A stretch of 64,000 nucleotides of DNA from Odobenus rosmarus divergens (Eukaryota > Chordata > Mammalia > Carnivora > Odobenidae). Below are positions 22,320 through 33,200 of the stretch, in pieces. The notes under the pieces were generated by a model, which saw nothing but the letters and a program-made list of their open reading frames with translations, ran no database searches and was not told the DNA's origin. The position numbers and the translations under genes are program-made. How positions within the stretch are numbered: position 1 is the stretch's first letter; each line of letters starts with the position of its first letter. The DNA is taken from positions 7,345,245 to 7,409,244 of the forward strand of contig NW_004450266.1 in the NCBI RefSeq assembly GCF_000321225.1. Reading direction: 5' to 3'.

Positions 22320-22445
22320 ATCCTAGACAGTAGACACTTTAGGGGCAAGTAATAATGCCTTATTCTTTTCTGCATCCCCAACCTTCCAACAATGTCTGGC
22401 ACACACAGGACCCTCAATACATGTTCAGTGATAAGGAGTGAATGA
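22320..22445 (+). mobile_element. L2 3' end
   Basis: 'gacactttaggggcaagtaa', 'tgtctggcacacacaggacc' and 'ctcaatacatgttcagtgat' make a terminal L2 fragment. Confidence 0.6.
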
Positions 22446-22555
22446 TCCCATCAACAGCCCTGCAAAGGGAATATAGGATCTTTTTTATCCCCCATTACAC
22501 AGTGGGGGGAAACAGAAGCTTGGATGGGCCATGAGACTTACTTGCCATGATCCCC
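22446..22555 (-). mobile_element. MIR core, antisense
   Basis: 'catcaacagccctgcaaagg' and 'cccccattacacagtggggg' match the antisense MIR core. Confidence 0.5.
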
Positions 22556-22574
22556 AACCTGTGCACACCGTTTA

Positions 22575-22970
22575 TTAAGGATGACATTCCCAGTCCTGCA
22601 CGGCCTGGCCCCTGCCTACCATAGCAGGCTTTGCTCCTCCTGCTCTTTAGCTCTTTGTTTTCCATCCTGTAAAGCAGACCAGCATGTGGCTCTACCCTTG
22701 TATGGACTGACTGAATAAATGTCACATGAATGTTTTTTTTGTGTGGCCAGGCCCTTTTCATTTTGTTCTCTCCATCTGGCAGGTCCTCCTTTTATTTACC
22801 TTTCATTCTCTGTTGAAGCATCCCCTCCTCCTGGAAGCCTTCCACGAATAGCACTTCCCTGGCTCTTTGCACTTATCACTGCACTTGCAACACTGTATGG
22901 TGGTTGTGTCCTGGACTGTCTCTCATGGGACTGTGAGCTCTTCTAGGGCAGGGGCTGGGGACCACTGAGG
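22575..22970 (+). mobile_element. L2 3' portion
   Basis: 'tgcacggcctggcccctgcc' (matching 'catgatctggcccctgc'), 'tcctggaagccttccacgaa' and 'ggactgtgagctcttctagg' are in L2 order. Confidence 0.75.
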
Positions 22971-24349
22971 TTAACAGAGGACATGCTGCAGACTGGAGCT
23001 CAAATCTTGGTGAAGAGAAACCAGGAACACACTCGGGAAACCAGCCTGGCCCTCCTGGTCCTGTGCTTTCTCCCAGACACCATGCTGCTCCACACATTGC
23101 ATAATATGAGCATCAGGAGAAAAAAAATAGATCAAATGGCAGCATAAACCCAAATTGGCAGCCATCCTCAAGATGCTGAGAGGCCGCCCATCTGCTCTCC
23201 TTGCGTTCTGAATCCACAGTTGTGCCCTCCATGCTGAGCGAGCTGGCAGCAGCTGGCCCCCTGCTGCGAGTGAAGAAAGGAACAATTTATTACAAAGGGC
23301 CCTCTCTAAATCAATCTTCCAATCCAATCCGGTCTGGTGGGCTGGGAGCAGAGGCGGCTTGTGGGCGCTGTCTTGTTTGCACTCCCGCTACCTCCACATT
23401 CTGGCCACATTCGGCCAGAGCCCCACCAGGGCATGAAGAAGAGGCTCGGTGTTCATTTCTGGGAGTTTTAGTTAATCAGAGATTAGAACATGTGATGCCC
23501 TTCAAAACAGACCGGCATAAGTACTGGCACATCCCAGGGCTGCACACTGCACAGCTGGCCTCTGGGGGATATTCATGGTGCTGGGTGAAGGCTGCTGGCC
23601 AGTGAGGTCTTTGATGCAAACTGGTTTCTGGGCCCGACACCTCCAAATATCCAATGACATCTCTGGCAGCCCCATCTGGGAACATCTCTTCTTTGGGAAT
23701 GGCTTACAGTAGTCTCACCCTCAGAGTTGGGACTCGCAGGCTAGATTGTGCTGCAGTACTCTGCAGGAAGTTAGCCGGAAGTCAGAGGTGGAAGTCAGCC
23801 CTGATGGGTCAGCATGGATCTTTTTTACAGGCCAAACTGACTCTGCTTAGAGCCCAAGCTGAAGATGTTGGCCCTCTGAAGCCCTGAGTTATATGCATGA
23901 TTTTGCCCTCTGGATGCGCTGATTGAAAGAATCAAGAGGAGCCAATCTAGAGGCTGGTCAGTGACCTGCGATGTGGTCTGGTACAAAAAGATCAACTGGG
24001 CTGATGGCACTTACTGTCTGTCTTGGGAATGACAACTCAGAAATCCCCAGGGAGTGAGGCTGTTGGTGGTGAGAGCAGATAGAGACCAGAGGGGTATGGA
24101 CAGGCCACATGCAAGCTGAGGGGAGGTGAGAGCAAAACAACGAGAAGGCAGGAGACACAGTGTAGAGACATGCAAATGGGCGAGTGGGAGGGAAGGACAG
24201 AACAGGCGCATGGAGAAGACAGGCATCCTGATTAGAGGGATCAGAGCCCCGCAAGGATGTCTGTTCCTTGAACCACAAAAGCCCTGTTCATGTGTTTGCT
24301 CGTTAAACAGGCCTAAACTAAGCCATCGGCTAATTGCAGGGGTTACAGG
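22971..24349. other. No gene; includes a candidate conserved block
   Basis: No repeat recognised. The segment 23100-23480 looks unusually well kept, with 'gaacaatttattacaaaggg' among other cores. A 134-codon plus-strand frame at 23201-23605 and a 118-codon minus frame at 22971-23327 overlap it, but neither shows domain text or splice-framed borders I can defend. Confidence 0.4.
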
Positions 24350-24652
24350 ATGATTGGGGTACGGCCCTTGGTCTTAAGGCACTCACAGTCCTGAGGGGAA
24401 GAGGAATTTGTAAATGGACAATGACAGAGCTCCACAAGAGGTAGTAAAATGCAGAAATGCAAAAGCTGAAATGCAAAGCAGAGGAGCATCGAAGGCCTTC
24501 CAGCTGGGCTGAGGTAGGGTGGCTATAGTTCTAGGCATCTGAGATGGAGTGTCCAAAAGCCTGAAAGGGAGCTCGGCATGTCTGGAGATCTTGAAGACGC
24601 TGGGAACTGCTGGAACATCAAGTGTGAATGTTCATTCAAAGAAGGAAATACA
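24350..24652 (-). mobile_element. L2, antisense
   Basis: 'taaggcactcacagtcctga' (reverse of the L2 'gtgagctccttga' block) is followed by G-rich antisense text ('gaaggccttccagctgggct', 'gggagctcggcatgtctgga'). It ends next to a SINE. Confidence 0.6.
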
Positions 24653-24666
24653 AGATTAGGTAGTTA

Positions 24667-24886
24667 GAGGGGCACCTAGGTGGCTCAGTCAGTTAAGCAT
24701 CTGCCTTCAGCTCAGGTCAAGACCTCGGGGTCCTGGGATCAAGCCCCACATTGGGCTCCCTGCTCAGCGGGGAGTCCATTTCTCCCTCTCCCTCTTCCCC
24801 TCCCCTCTGCTCATGCTCTCTCTTGCTCTCTCAAATAAAATTAAAATAAAATAAAATAAAATAAATAAAATAGAATAAAATAAAGT
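24667..24886 (+). mobile_element. Can-SINE (arctoid type)
   Basis: Head 'ggcacctaggtggctcagtc', body 'ccctgctcagcggggagtcc', and an A-rich tail built of 'aaaat' units. The 14-bp duplication 'agattaggtagtta' is perfect at 24653-24666 and 24887-24900. Confidence 0.95.
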
Positions 24887-24959
24887 AGATTAGGTAGTTA
24901 TGATGAGGAGGTGGACAATTCAGGAGGTATCAGCAAATTAGTGTTTGGAAGCAAAAGTC

Positions 24960-25060
24960 GCAAAATTATGAAAATGGAAGGAAACTTAGAGATCATCTAG
25001 TTCAACTGCTTTATTTTACCAATGAGGAAACTGAGGCCTAGAGAAGGGAAATTACCCTCA
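24960..25060 (-). mobile_element. MIR-like fragment, antisense
   Basis: 'cttagagatcatctagttca' and 'accaatgaggaaactgaggc' resemble a widespread antisense MIR-type core. Subfamily uncertain. Confidence 0.45.
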
Positions 25061-25324
25061 TGCTGCTGTGAAGCTTTCTGTAGAGTCCAAGGAAGTGGTA
25101 GGGGCTGGGCTGGAACAAGATCCAGGCCTCCCGAGTGCTGGTTCCCAGCCCCTGTGTAAAAGGCAGGTAGCTGGAGTGACACAGCGGCCTTTCCAGTTGA
25201 GCTTGATGCTTAATGGGGAGAGAGGGGTGTCCACCTGCTTCTGAACAGATGCTCTGAGAACCCAGCATAGCAAACAGTGACACAGTACACTTTGACCCTA
25301 TGAAGAAAGGCATATGTGAATGTT

Positions 25325-25660
25325 GGGTTCCAGTACTCACTGAGAGCCTGGAATGCCCTTTTTCTGTCTTCTCCAAATCCTGTTCTCTCCTCAGGATCTG
25401 GAAGAACTTCCTCCTCCTCCAGGAAGCCTTCCATAACCATCCAGTACACATAGCTTGGAGGTGTTCTCTCTTCTATGACCTCCCAGGCTCTGACATTCAC
25501 AGCACACTCACATTCTCTGCCTATTGCTATGTGACTTTCCTCTTGCTCATCTTTGTGATTATTTCTCCAGCTGGAAGCTTTGCCCTGTGGAGGGGCTACC
25601 TCTCATACTTTCTTGTGTCCTATTACACTTAGTCCAGTGCATGGCACAAGAAACCCGGAT
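25325..25660 (+). mobile_element. L2 3' portion
   Basis: 'gagcctggaatgcccttttt', 'ctccaggaagccttccataa' and 'ccagtgcatggcacaagaaa' follow L2 order. The plus-strand frame at 25300-25632 derives from it. Confidence 0.7.
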
Positions 25661-25789
25661 TCTTTAGACTTTACACAGTCATCTTTCCTGCCTTCCCTCA
25701 TACCTTTTCAAGGCTAACTGGACTTATTATATTGTCTAGTATCTACTATCACCTGCTCATGTTGTCCCATTTTTTAAATTAATTTGAAT

Positions 25790-25910
25790 GATAATTTAAT
25801 ATCCCTTTATATACATATGGAGCTTCACAGTTGACAAATACACTGCCATACATGTGGAGACCAAAGGTCAGGAAAGTTAAGTGATCCACTAGGCTTTGGA
25901 GGTGATGCCA
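25790..25910 (-). mobile_element. Possible MIR, antisense
   Basis: 'gataatttaatatcccttta' and 'ggtcaggaaagttaagtgat' weakly resemble the antisense core. Confidence 0.4.
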
Positions 25911-26874
25911 GTCAAGGTGAAGGCTAAGTTCAAAGTCACACTTATGTGAATTTAACATGAGGTTAAAGAGAACCAATGATTTAAACATCTTCAAGTAGGT
26001 GGAGTTTCGGGAGAAGTGCAGGATATAGAGATCACCCACTTCTACATCTCAGAGTCCTCACGTGGGAAATGACCGAAGTGGATGAGATTAGTAATAGTTG
26101 ACCTCTGACCGTCCATGATAATGCAGTAGCTGCCACGTGTACCTCATACTCATTGCCCAAGTACCAGACCCGTTTATTTCACTGATCTGGGGTGTTCATT
26201 TGGTTTTGACAGATAGTGATATGCTTATTCCCATTCTCTGATAAGTTCTAAAAACTAAAGTACTGCTTTCACTTCCTCTTCCCACATCATCTCCCTCTTA
26301 ATTGATTGTATATTCAACCTTGGGCTCAATCACATTAATCACATGTCCAGTATATGTCAGAGGAGGTCGTGGTGCTGGATCTATTTCATGTTACCCCTCC
26401 AGATCCCTGTTCCACTCTTCTCCACCCTGCCTACACCCCAGAAGTCATCCTCTAGGGACTGCCTCAATGGACTCCTTCGACTTCTGGCACCTGATTGGGT
26501 TTCACCACCGGAAGCACGGGCTGGGGTCCCAGGGTGGGAGGAGAGTGGAGATCAGGGTACCTGGTCCTCTGGCTCCCACCCTGTCCTGTCACTGGGGGCT
26601 GGCAGAGCCTTCTAGAAAAGGCCACAACCCCTGTCAGGGGCCCTCTCCACAGCCATGTTTTCTGGTTCTGGAAACTGTCCCTGTAGGCCTACGGCTGGTA
26701 ACAGCTCCCTGCTGTTGCTAGTCACATGGTTTACATCCTCCCTGTAGTTTCCTTAAATCCTGCCTAAATCCTTGCAAACACTCCCTTTCAGAAGTTCACC
26801 TCAATTATCCAATTTGAGTGTGCCATCTGTTTCTTGCTGGAAACTGACTGATAGTCACCATACAATTTTTTAAA
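25911..26874. other. No gene seen
   Basis: A 139-codon plus-strand frame at 26302-26721 overlaps two others in different phases. It is proline/serine-rich with no recognisable domain, and I treat it as chance. The 26345-26860 part may be an old unassigned repeat. Confidence 0.45.
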
Positions 26875-27150
26875 AAATGGAATCCTTCTACCTATATAAG
26901 TTACCTAGACTAGTCAAATTTGTAGAGATAGAAAGTACAGTGGTGGTCATGGGGGCTGAGGGAAGGGGGAGTTATTGTCTAAGGAGTACAGAGTTTCTGC
27001 TCGGGATGATAAAAAAATTCCTGGAGATGGATGGTGGTGATAGTTGCATGACAATATCAATGGATGTGATGCCACTGAACCAGACACTTACAAATGGTGA
27101 AAACGGTAAATTTTATGTGGTGTATATAATACTGCAATAAAAATAAACCA
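26875..27150 (+). mobile_element. Old L1M 3' end
   Basis: 'ggatggtggtgatagttgca', 'atgccactgaaccagacact' and 'gtaaattttatgtggtgtat' are the standard L1M 3' terminus, ending in 'gcaataaaaataaacc'. Confidence 0.8.
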
Positions 27151-27304
27151 ATAGGGGGACATAAAACCTAAATGCTTATTAATGCTTGATAGGCTAAAGC
27201 CAAAACAATACCCTTTTTTCTCTCATTTTTAATATTCCAGTGAAGTGACCATGTTGGGTCAACTCATGCATTGACTGTGAGCCATTAATTAATCAATTAA
27301 CGAT

Positions 27305-27498
27305 CGGGTGCCTGAGTGGCTCAGTTGGTTAAGCAACTGCCTTCGGCTCAGGTCATGATCCTGGAGTCCCGGGATCGAGTCCCACATCGGGCTCCTTGCT
27401 CAGCAGGGAGTCTGCTTCTCCCTCTGACCCTCTTCCCTTTTGTGCTCTCTATCTCTCATTCTCTCTCTCTCAAATAAATAAAATCTTTAAAAAAATTT
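27305..27498 (+). mobile_element. Can-SINE (arctoid type)
   Basis: Head 'ggtgcctgagtggctcagtt', body 'ccttgctcagcagggagtct', and tail 'aaataaataaaatctttaaa'. The 13-bp duplication has one mismatch: 'atcaattaacgat' at 27292-27304 and 'atcaattaatgat' at 27499-27511. Confidence 0.95.
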
Positions 27499-27536
27499 AT
27501 CAATTAATGATTAATTGATTATTTAATTTTAATTTT

Positions 27537-27656
27537 TATTGTTTTAAAGATTTTATTTTTAAATAATCTCTACACCCAATGTGGGGCTCAAACTCACAAC
27601 CTCAAGATCAAGAGTCGTGCACTCTACTGACTGAGACAGCCAGGCACCCCCCCCCC
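27537..27656 (-). mobile_element. Short-form Can-SINE, antisense
   Basis: 'aaagattttatttttaaata', 'caatgtggggctcaaactca' and 'tactgactgagacagccagg' are the reverse complement of the short carnivore SINE variant that lacks the CT-rich middle. It ends in a run of ten C at about 27647-27656. Confidence 0.85.
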
Positions 27657-29079
27657 GTGAACCTTTTATTCATGCCAAATAATTTAATCACGTTCAGAAT
27701 GCTGTTTAATTTATTTGTGAAAGTACATGTGCACTGATCTTGGTCTGGAAAAAAAAAAGGGTGCTGATATAGAATACTGACAGACAGTAGCCTCCTCTGG
27801 TCTTATCCTCGGTTCAAAGCCCAGCTCATCTCCACTTTCTTTCACGAAGCTTTCTGGAATTTCATGAAGCTCTCTAGAGCATGCTTTTGTTGCTCTTCTC
27901 TTTCCTGCTTCACAGAAATGAGCCCATTATTTTCTTCTGGTTCTAACCTCAGACAAATGTCTCCCAAGGATTCAGAGGGTATTTTTGCAGATGAGGATCA
28001 TGGCCTCATTGCCATAGTTCCCCATTAACCTAGGCCAATGCTGACTGGTACTCTGCACACACTTAGCCAATGGTTACAACCTTCCGTGGATGGCATCCTG
28101 CGATTTACATAATGGAAAGTACTGCGAACCAGAATGTGTTTCTCTTTGGCTCTAATTTCTGTGGGCAGGAAGACTAATTTTCTCTAACGTATACATAGCC
28201 CAGACTCTTGACAGCGGTTTGACATCCAGGGACAATGGGTGCCTTGGGTGCTTTTTCTCCCCTTTCCTTCAGTTTCCACAGCCTCAGAGCCAGAATTTTA
28301 TATAAATAGCTAAAATCTTCAAGGAACCATAAACTTCTCTTCAGGAACCTCAGACAGAGGTGGGCAGCATTGAGAGAGCTTCCGTTCCACCAAAGAAGAG
28401 CCATCTGCTCACTGGAATTGTTCTTAGAGTGGTATTCCATCCTCTTAATTTATCTTTTTCTGAATGGTAAACTACATGCCCTATTTATATCATGATCTTT
28501 GTGTTAAAGATGGCTTTTTTAGTAGGAGAGAGAATTTGATCTTATTCAGACTATAACAAAAGCTAGTAAATTCTAGTCCCATTTATGAGCAGTGCTCAAA
28601 TAACCAGGTATAGTAGAGACTTGGCCAGGGGGGCCCTGACACCCGAAGACTTACTCTGCTTCTGCCCTCTGAAGACTTGAAAGTCCCCAAATTGGAATGT
28701 GAAGATGAATTAGAATACTAGTATATTCAAAGTCTTAGCTCATTTATTGTGATCTGTTTTTTATTGGTTTGCATCAACTCTTTCTATATTAAACATAACA
28801 GCCTACCATATATCGAATTAATCACATTTTAGATTAGTTTTTTTGTTTGTTAATTTTATTTTTGGCACTTATGGAAAGTTTTCATTTTTACACAGTCCTT
28901 ATAGATTAACATTTGTCCTGGTTAGGTGTTCTAGTGCATTGAATTCTCTCTTTTGTGTGGTAGTAACACAATGCTAGTGAGTTAAATGGGCATTTTCACA
29001 CATTTTTTTTGTGGGACTAAAATTGATAACAACTTTTCAGGAACAGTAACTTACCAAAAGATTTCAAGAGCCTGAAACA
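27657..29079. other. No gene seen
   Basis: It contains a weak plus-strand L2-like piece at about 27810-27900 ('tcaaagcccagctcatctcc') and possible antisense old L1 debris at 28735-28960. Everything else is unassigned. The 88-codon minus frame at 28174-28440 has no recognisable domain. Confidence 0.4.
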
Positions 29080-29790
29080 TGTTCATATCCTTTGACCCAA
29101 TAATTCCCCATCTGAGGATCTACCTAAGGAAATCATAAGAAATATAAAATATTTATGCACTAGGATGTTCATTACAGTATTATTTATAATAGTGAAAAAT
29201 TGGATATGATGTCTGGAAATTAGGACTTTCAATAGATTAGTATGTAGCCATTAATCTCAGGAAACAACCTGAGGGTTGCTGGAGTGGTGAGGGGTGGGAG
29301 TGATGGGGTGGCTGGGTGATAGACATTGGGGAGGGTATTGCTATGGTGAGCACTGTGAATTGTGTAAGACTGTTGAATCACAGATCTGTACCTCTCAAAC
29401 AAATAATACACTATATGTTAAAAAAAAAAAAAAGAAGAAGAAGAAGATAGCAGGAGGGGAAGAATGAAGGGGGGGAAATCGGAGGGGGAGACGAACCATG
29501 AGAGATGATGGTCTCTGAGAAACAAACTGAGGGTTCTAGAGGGGAGGGGTGTGAGGGGATGGGTTAGCCTGGTGATGGGTATTAAAGAGGGCACATACTG
29601 CATGGAGCACTGGGTGTTATGCACAAACAATGAATCATGGAACACTACATCGAAAACTAATGATGTAATGTATCGTGATTAACATAACAATAAAAAATAA
29701 AAATAAAATAAAATAAATAATCTATTTAAAAAAGATGCTTGGAAGAAGACAGGTCACCTTTGGGTAGTGGAATTATAAGGGACCTTCTCT
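29080..29790 (+). mobile_element. Old L1ME 3' end, interrupted
   Basis: The left part (29080-29256) carries 'gacccaataattccccatct', 'gatgttcattacagtattat' and 'tatgtagccattaat'. The right part (from about 29725) resumes with 'aaaaaagatgcttggaagaa' and 'acctttgggtagtggaatta'. A carnivore L1 3' end lies between them. Confidence 0.7.
29262..29720 (+). mobile_element. Carnivore L1 3' UTR/3' end
   Basis: Two diverged versions of the carnivore L1 3' terminus follow one another. The first, at about 29262-29430, has 'acaacctgagggttgctgga' and ends in an A-run. The second, at about 29515-29697, has 'aaactgagggttctagaggg' and ends 'taacataacaataaaaaata'. A G-rich link ('atgaagggggggaaatcgga') joins them. 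No ORF is retained. Target duplication unclear. Confidence 0.8.
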
Positions 29791-30204
29791 CCCCCGTGTC
29801 TTAGTATTTCCCTGAACTTCACAGGCTGTTGACAAAGCTATCATTACGATCAGGAAAAACACTGATGCTTGTCCTGCTCCCCTCCCTACCCATCCACTTG
29901 TCATCATGGAGCTTGGCTTCTTTGGTGATTCTACTTCCTACCGTGACAGGTCTACACTACGGCTTTTGCTGGGGTCAACACTGAAGACTTGTTCTATCTT
30001 GCCAAAGCCTTTCCTTCAGAATCTCCTGTCCCTCCTCTTGTCTTCTTTTATCATCCTCCAGAAAGAAAGTACTTAACTTTTTTGGTATAGCAGGCAGAGG
30101 GATGAGAAACATATACTTAGGTAACCTCAAATTTAGCTTATGTTTCTGTCACATGTGACAAATGTGTCTCCTGTCATACAGAGCTAATGGGAAATCCTCA
30201 CCCT
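29791..30204. other. No gene seen
   Basis: Apparently single-copy, pyrimidine-rich in part, with nothing recognised. Confidence 0.45.
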
Positions 30205-30350
30205 AGAAGGAATGAGTCATCCTCCTTCGTTTTCACATGGGGAACGTGAGGCCATGAGGTTGATTTAAGAATCTGCCATGAACCAGTGGATAGGAACTAG
30301 GTCTCCTGACTCCCAGACAGCAGTAGAATCCAATGGCTAGTCTAGAACTT
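30205..30350 (-). mobile_element. MIR, antisense
   Basis: 'gttttcacatggggaacgtg' and 'gaactaggtctcctgactcc' match the antisense core and tRNA-like end. Confidence 0.6.
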
Positions 30351-30949
30351 CCAATGTAGGAGTTGGCCAGAGAAGGTAGTCTCTTCGTGTCCCCTCAATC
30401 TGTATTAAGACTCAGGTGAATACCTAACCCCATCCACTGGGAATTTTGCCTCAGCTTGCAGGAGAGTGGGGCAGTTCTGGGTAAACCACATTTTCTTACT
30501 GTTCTCTGGGAAGCAGCCCTCTCCTTTGCTTGAACAAGTGCACTTTTGATGTGGCCAGTTATCTACCAAGAAGAAGGTATGGCAGGGGCTTGGGGGGTAT
30601 TGAGAACCCAGACTTCAAAAGATTTATTCCAATAAGCAGTAACTCTCCAGAAAGCTTGTTAGCAATATATGCCATCACAAAGAAAGACTAATGAATAAAG
30701 GAGAAACCTTTTTTTTTTTTTTCTACAACTAGGGTACACCTAGAGTGGAGGCCCATCAGAATTTCACCCTGGCAATGCTGGCCCCATGGAGTGGGGTCCC
30801 AGTGAAGTCTACTTTGCACTGGAATTCTGAAATAGAACATCTTGCTCGAATCTCCCACTATTTTCTGGGACTCAGCTCTTCTTCCCTGTTCCCTGTCTCA
30901 GAGAAGTGGGCACTAGTTAGAAACCTCGCCCTCGTCCTGACCCGCCCTG
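30351..30949. other. No gene seen
   Basis: A T-run lies at about 30708-30722 without an attached SINE. The 104-codon frame starting at 30745 runs into L2 and has no domain of its own. Confidence 0.45.
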
Positions 30950-31720
30950 ACGTTCCTTCCTGCTCAGCTGCATTATCCTCCAGTCCATCTGCAAACACTG
31001 TGGTTTTCACTCCTGGCCCACTCAAGTCACTGCACCTGTGCCCCTCTCCCTTGCCCTGAGCAGTGCTGCCATCCTAGGTTTCCTGGATACCTCCGTAGCT
31101 CCCTACCTTGGCCATTCTGCATGCACTCCCTTCCAGGCCATTCTAGACATGGTAGCCAGGGTTATCTTTTCACAATGCCCATACGTTCATGTTACTCATC
31201 TGATTGCATCCATTTCTCTCAGACAAGACCAGAATCCTCCACATGACTTACGTGCCCCAAAGCACCAGCCCTACCCCCATCCCACTCTCACCTTGGCTTT
31301 CTGGGTTGTGGCTCCAGTTTTGGTTCTGAAATGTGCTGTGCTCTCTCCTTCTACAGGGCATTTTTTTGGTTTATACTACAGTTCTTAGTGTGGCCACCCA
31401 CTGTCCTAAAAAGCCCATCTCTTCCTCCCTAGCTCAAGCATCACTTCCTCAGGGAGTCTTTGGTGACCCTCCCCAGCCCCCCAGCGACTAGTCTCCAGTA
31501 TACACTCTCAGAAAACCATGCCTCAGTCCCTGAGAACACTTACCCTGCTCTGCAGTTAGGTGCTGATTTGTTTAAATCCACCTCCTATCCTGGCTGTGGG
31601 CATCACGATAGCAGGGGCCTCATCTTCCATTGTTCAGGACTCTTTCTCCAGCATCTACCACCGTGCTTGGTAATTGCTCATTAAATGCCCTTTAGATGAA
31701 TGCCTGAGTGAATGAGATGG
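30950..31720 (+). mobile_element. L2, long 3' portion
   Basis: It begins with 'gcattatcctccagtccatc' and continues 'tcatgttactcatctgattg', 'tcaagcatcacttcctcagg', 'cgatagcaggggcctcatct' and 'ttgctcattaaatgcccttt', covering ORF2 C-terminus to 3' end. The open frames at 30745-31684 are relics of it. Confidence 0.75.
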
Positions 31721-31784
31721 ACTTCCTCTGTGAAGCCTTCCAGACCTGTCTCCATGTTGATCTGGCACCTAGTATCCATCTATC

Positions 31785-31915
31785 AGTTTCCTCTGTAAAG
31801 TGGGGCTAGCCATAGATCACAGTGTTGAATGGAAGGTGAGTTAGGATATCGTGGACACACCACAGTGGCCATTATGTAGTGGGTGCTCACAAAATGCTTG
31901 TTATCGTTACAATCA
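31785..31915 (+). mobile_element. MIR 3' half
   Basis: 'tcagtttcctctgtaaagtg' and 'gtagtgggtgctcacaaaat' are in MIR order, following a small L2-like piece at 31735-31785. Confidence 0.55.
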
Positions 31916-32639
31916 TACTTGTTTCTTTGAATCAGGAGAACAGTAAGGGAATAGGTCCCACCTCATTTATCTCAACAGCCTCACAGGGAGGGCCATGCAC
32001 ACAGTAGGTGGGCCCCCGTGAATGCTTCTGCACTTGAACTGTGGGACTGCGACAGGAGGTTACGTTGTCCCTGGCTGCCTTTTCCGAGACTAAATCCTTA
32101 ATTACCTCATCTTCCCGTGAAGCATCTTTTCTGATCACATAACTCATGGCACTCTCTGGCTAATTCATTTTTGATCAACTGGATTGCTCTACACTTACAT
32201 TCCTGTGTAATATAGCCTCTGGAGTTCCCCTCAGCACCGGAAGGGAGTCTGGTTCATTTGAACAAATTGCTTAACATGTTAAATTAGATTCAACTGTCCT
32301 CAGGAAGAAAAATTAAAAAGAAAAAAAGAAGATGAATATCAATTGTCCTCATACTCACAATGTTCCAAAACTGCCTTATTTTACCATTGACAGTTCCCAA
32401 GGCATGTCTGCATTGTGATTGTGACTTGTGCCGAAGAGGAGGCCTAAGTAATTTTCACTATCAGCAGCCAACAGTCACTGAGAATGTACTGAATGCTTGG
32501 CACTGAGCACACAGCATTGTAGAAACATCCCTGACCATAAGATCCATACACAGAAGTTGGGGTAATTCATTCACTGTAAATCAGTTCATTCGTTGATTGT
32601 GAATTTCATTCATTTGTCTAGTCATATTTTTGTCTCTCA
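31916..32639. other. No gene seen; scattered L2/MIR debris
   Basis: Weak L2-like text at 32125-32225 and a MIR/L2-like piece at 32460-32530 ('gaatgcttggcactgagcac'). Nothing else assignable. Confidence 0.4.
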
Positions 32640-32995
32640 CCACCCCTGTCCACTGTGTACCTGTTGAAATCCTATTTATCCCCTAAAGCCCAGGTCAGAT
32701 ATCTCCCCCTCTCAGAAGCTTCTCTATTCTTTCATTAAAAAAATGATAATAATCACTATTCTAACTGGGCTAAGTCTGTATCTTCAACACCCTTCTATTC
32801 TGTACTCAGCCCTGTGTTTCTTTGTTCAATGTTTTCTCCCTTATTAGAGTATGAGATGCTTAAATGTAGGGAAATAATTCTGTCTCAAGCACCTAGTATA
32901 GGGGTTAGTGTATATATATATATATATATGCACCATATATGTGCATGTATATATATATATATATATGCATGCTCAGTAAACGCTTGCTAAACTGA
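32640..32995 (+). mobile_element. L2 3' end with TA microsatellite inside
   Basis: 'ttgaaatcctatttatcccc', 'agcccaggtcagatatctcc' and 'agtatgagatgcttaaatgt' lead to the 3' terminus 'tcagtaaacgcttgctaaac'. The expected 'gtgcctggcacatagtagg' segment is replaced by an alternating TA/TG tract. Confidence 0.75.
32911..32967. repeat. (TA)n with hairpin symmetry
   Basis: A left arm of TA repeats ending in 'atgcac' (to 32933) and a right arm starting 'gtgcat' (from 32941) are complementary over their whole length. There is a 7-base loop and one extra G. It could extrude as a cruciform. Confidence 0.85.
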
Positions 32996-33004
32996 ACTGA
33001 TAAT

Positions 33005-33200
33005 TTATTCCACCAACAACATTTCCTGTACCTACTATGTGCTAGGTGCTAAGGGTAGCATCCAGACCCTGCCCTTCATAAGCTTGCGGTCATTTTGGGA
33101 AATGACAGATACATATACGAAACATAAAATAAAGCGTCATAGATGAAATCATAGAGGTATATGTGAAGTGCTATGGAAGCCCAGAGGTGGGTTTTGATAC
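33005..33200 (-). mobile_element. L2 3' end, antisense
   Basis: 'acctactatgtgctaggtgc', 'agaccctgcccttcataagc' and 'gtgaagtgctatggaagccc' are the reverse complement of the L2 3' end. It lies tail to tail with the preceding L2. Confidence 0.75.

Noticed and set aside
30745..31388. Two consecutive frames of 104 and 116 codons suggesting exons
   Set aside because: Most of the DNA is a plus-strand L2 3' portion; no family-independent domain text.
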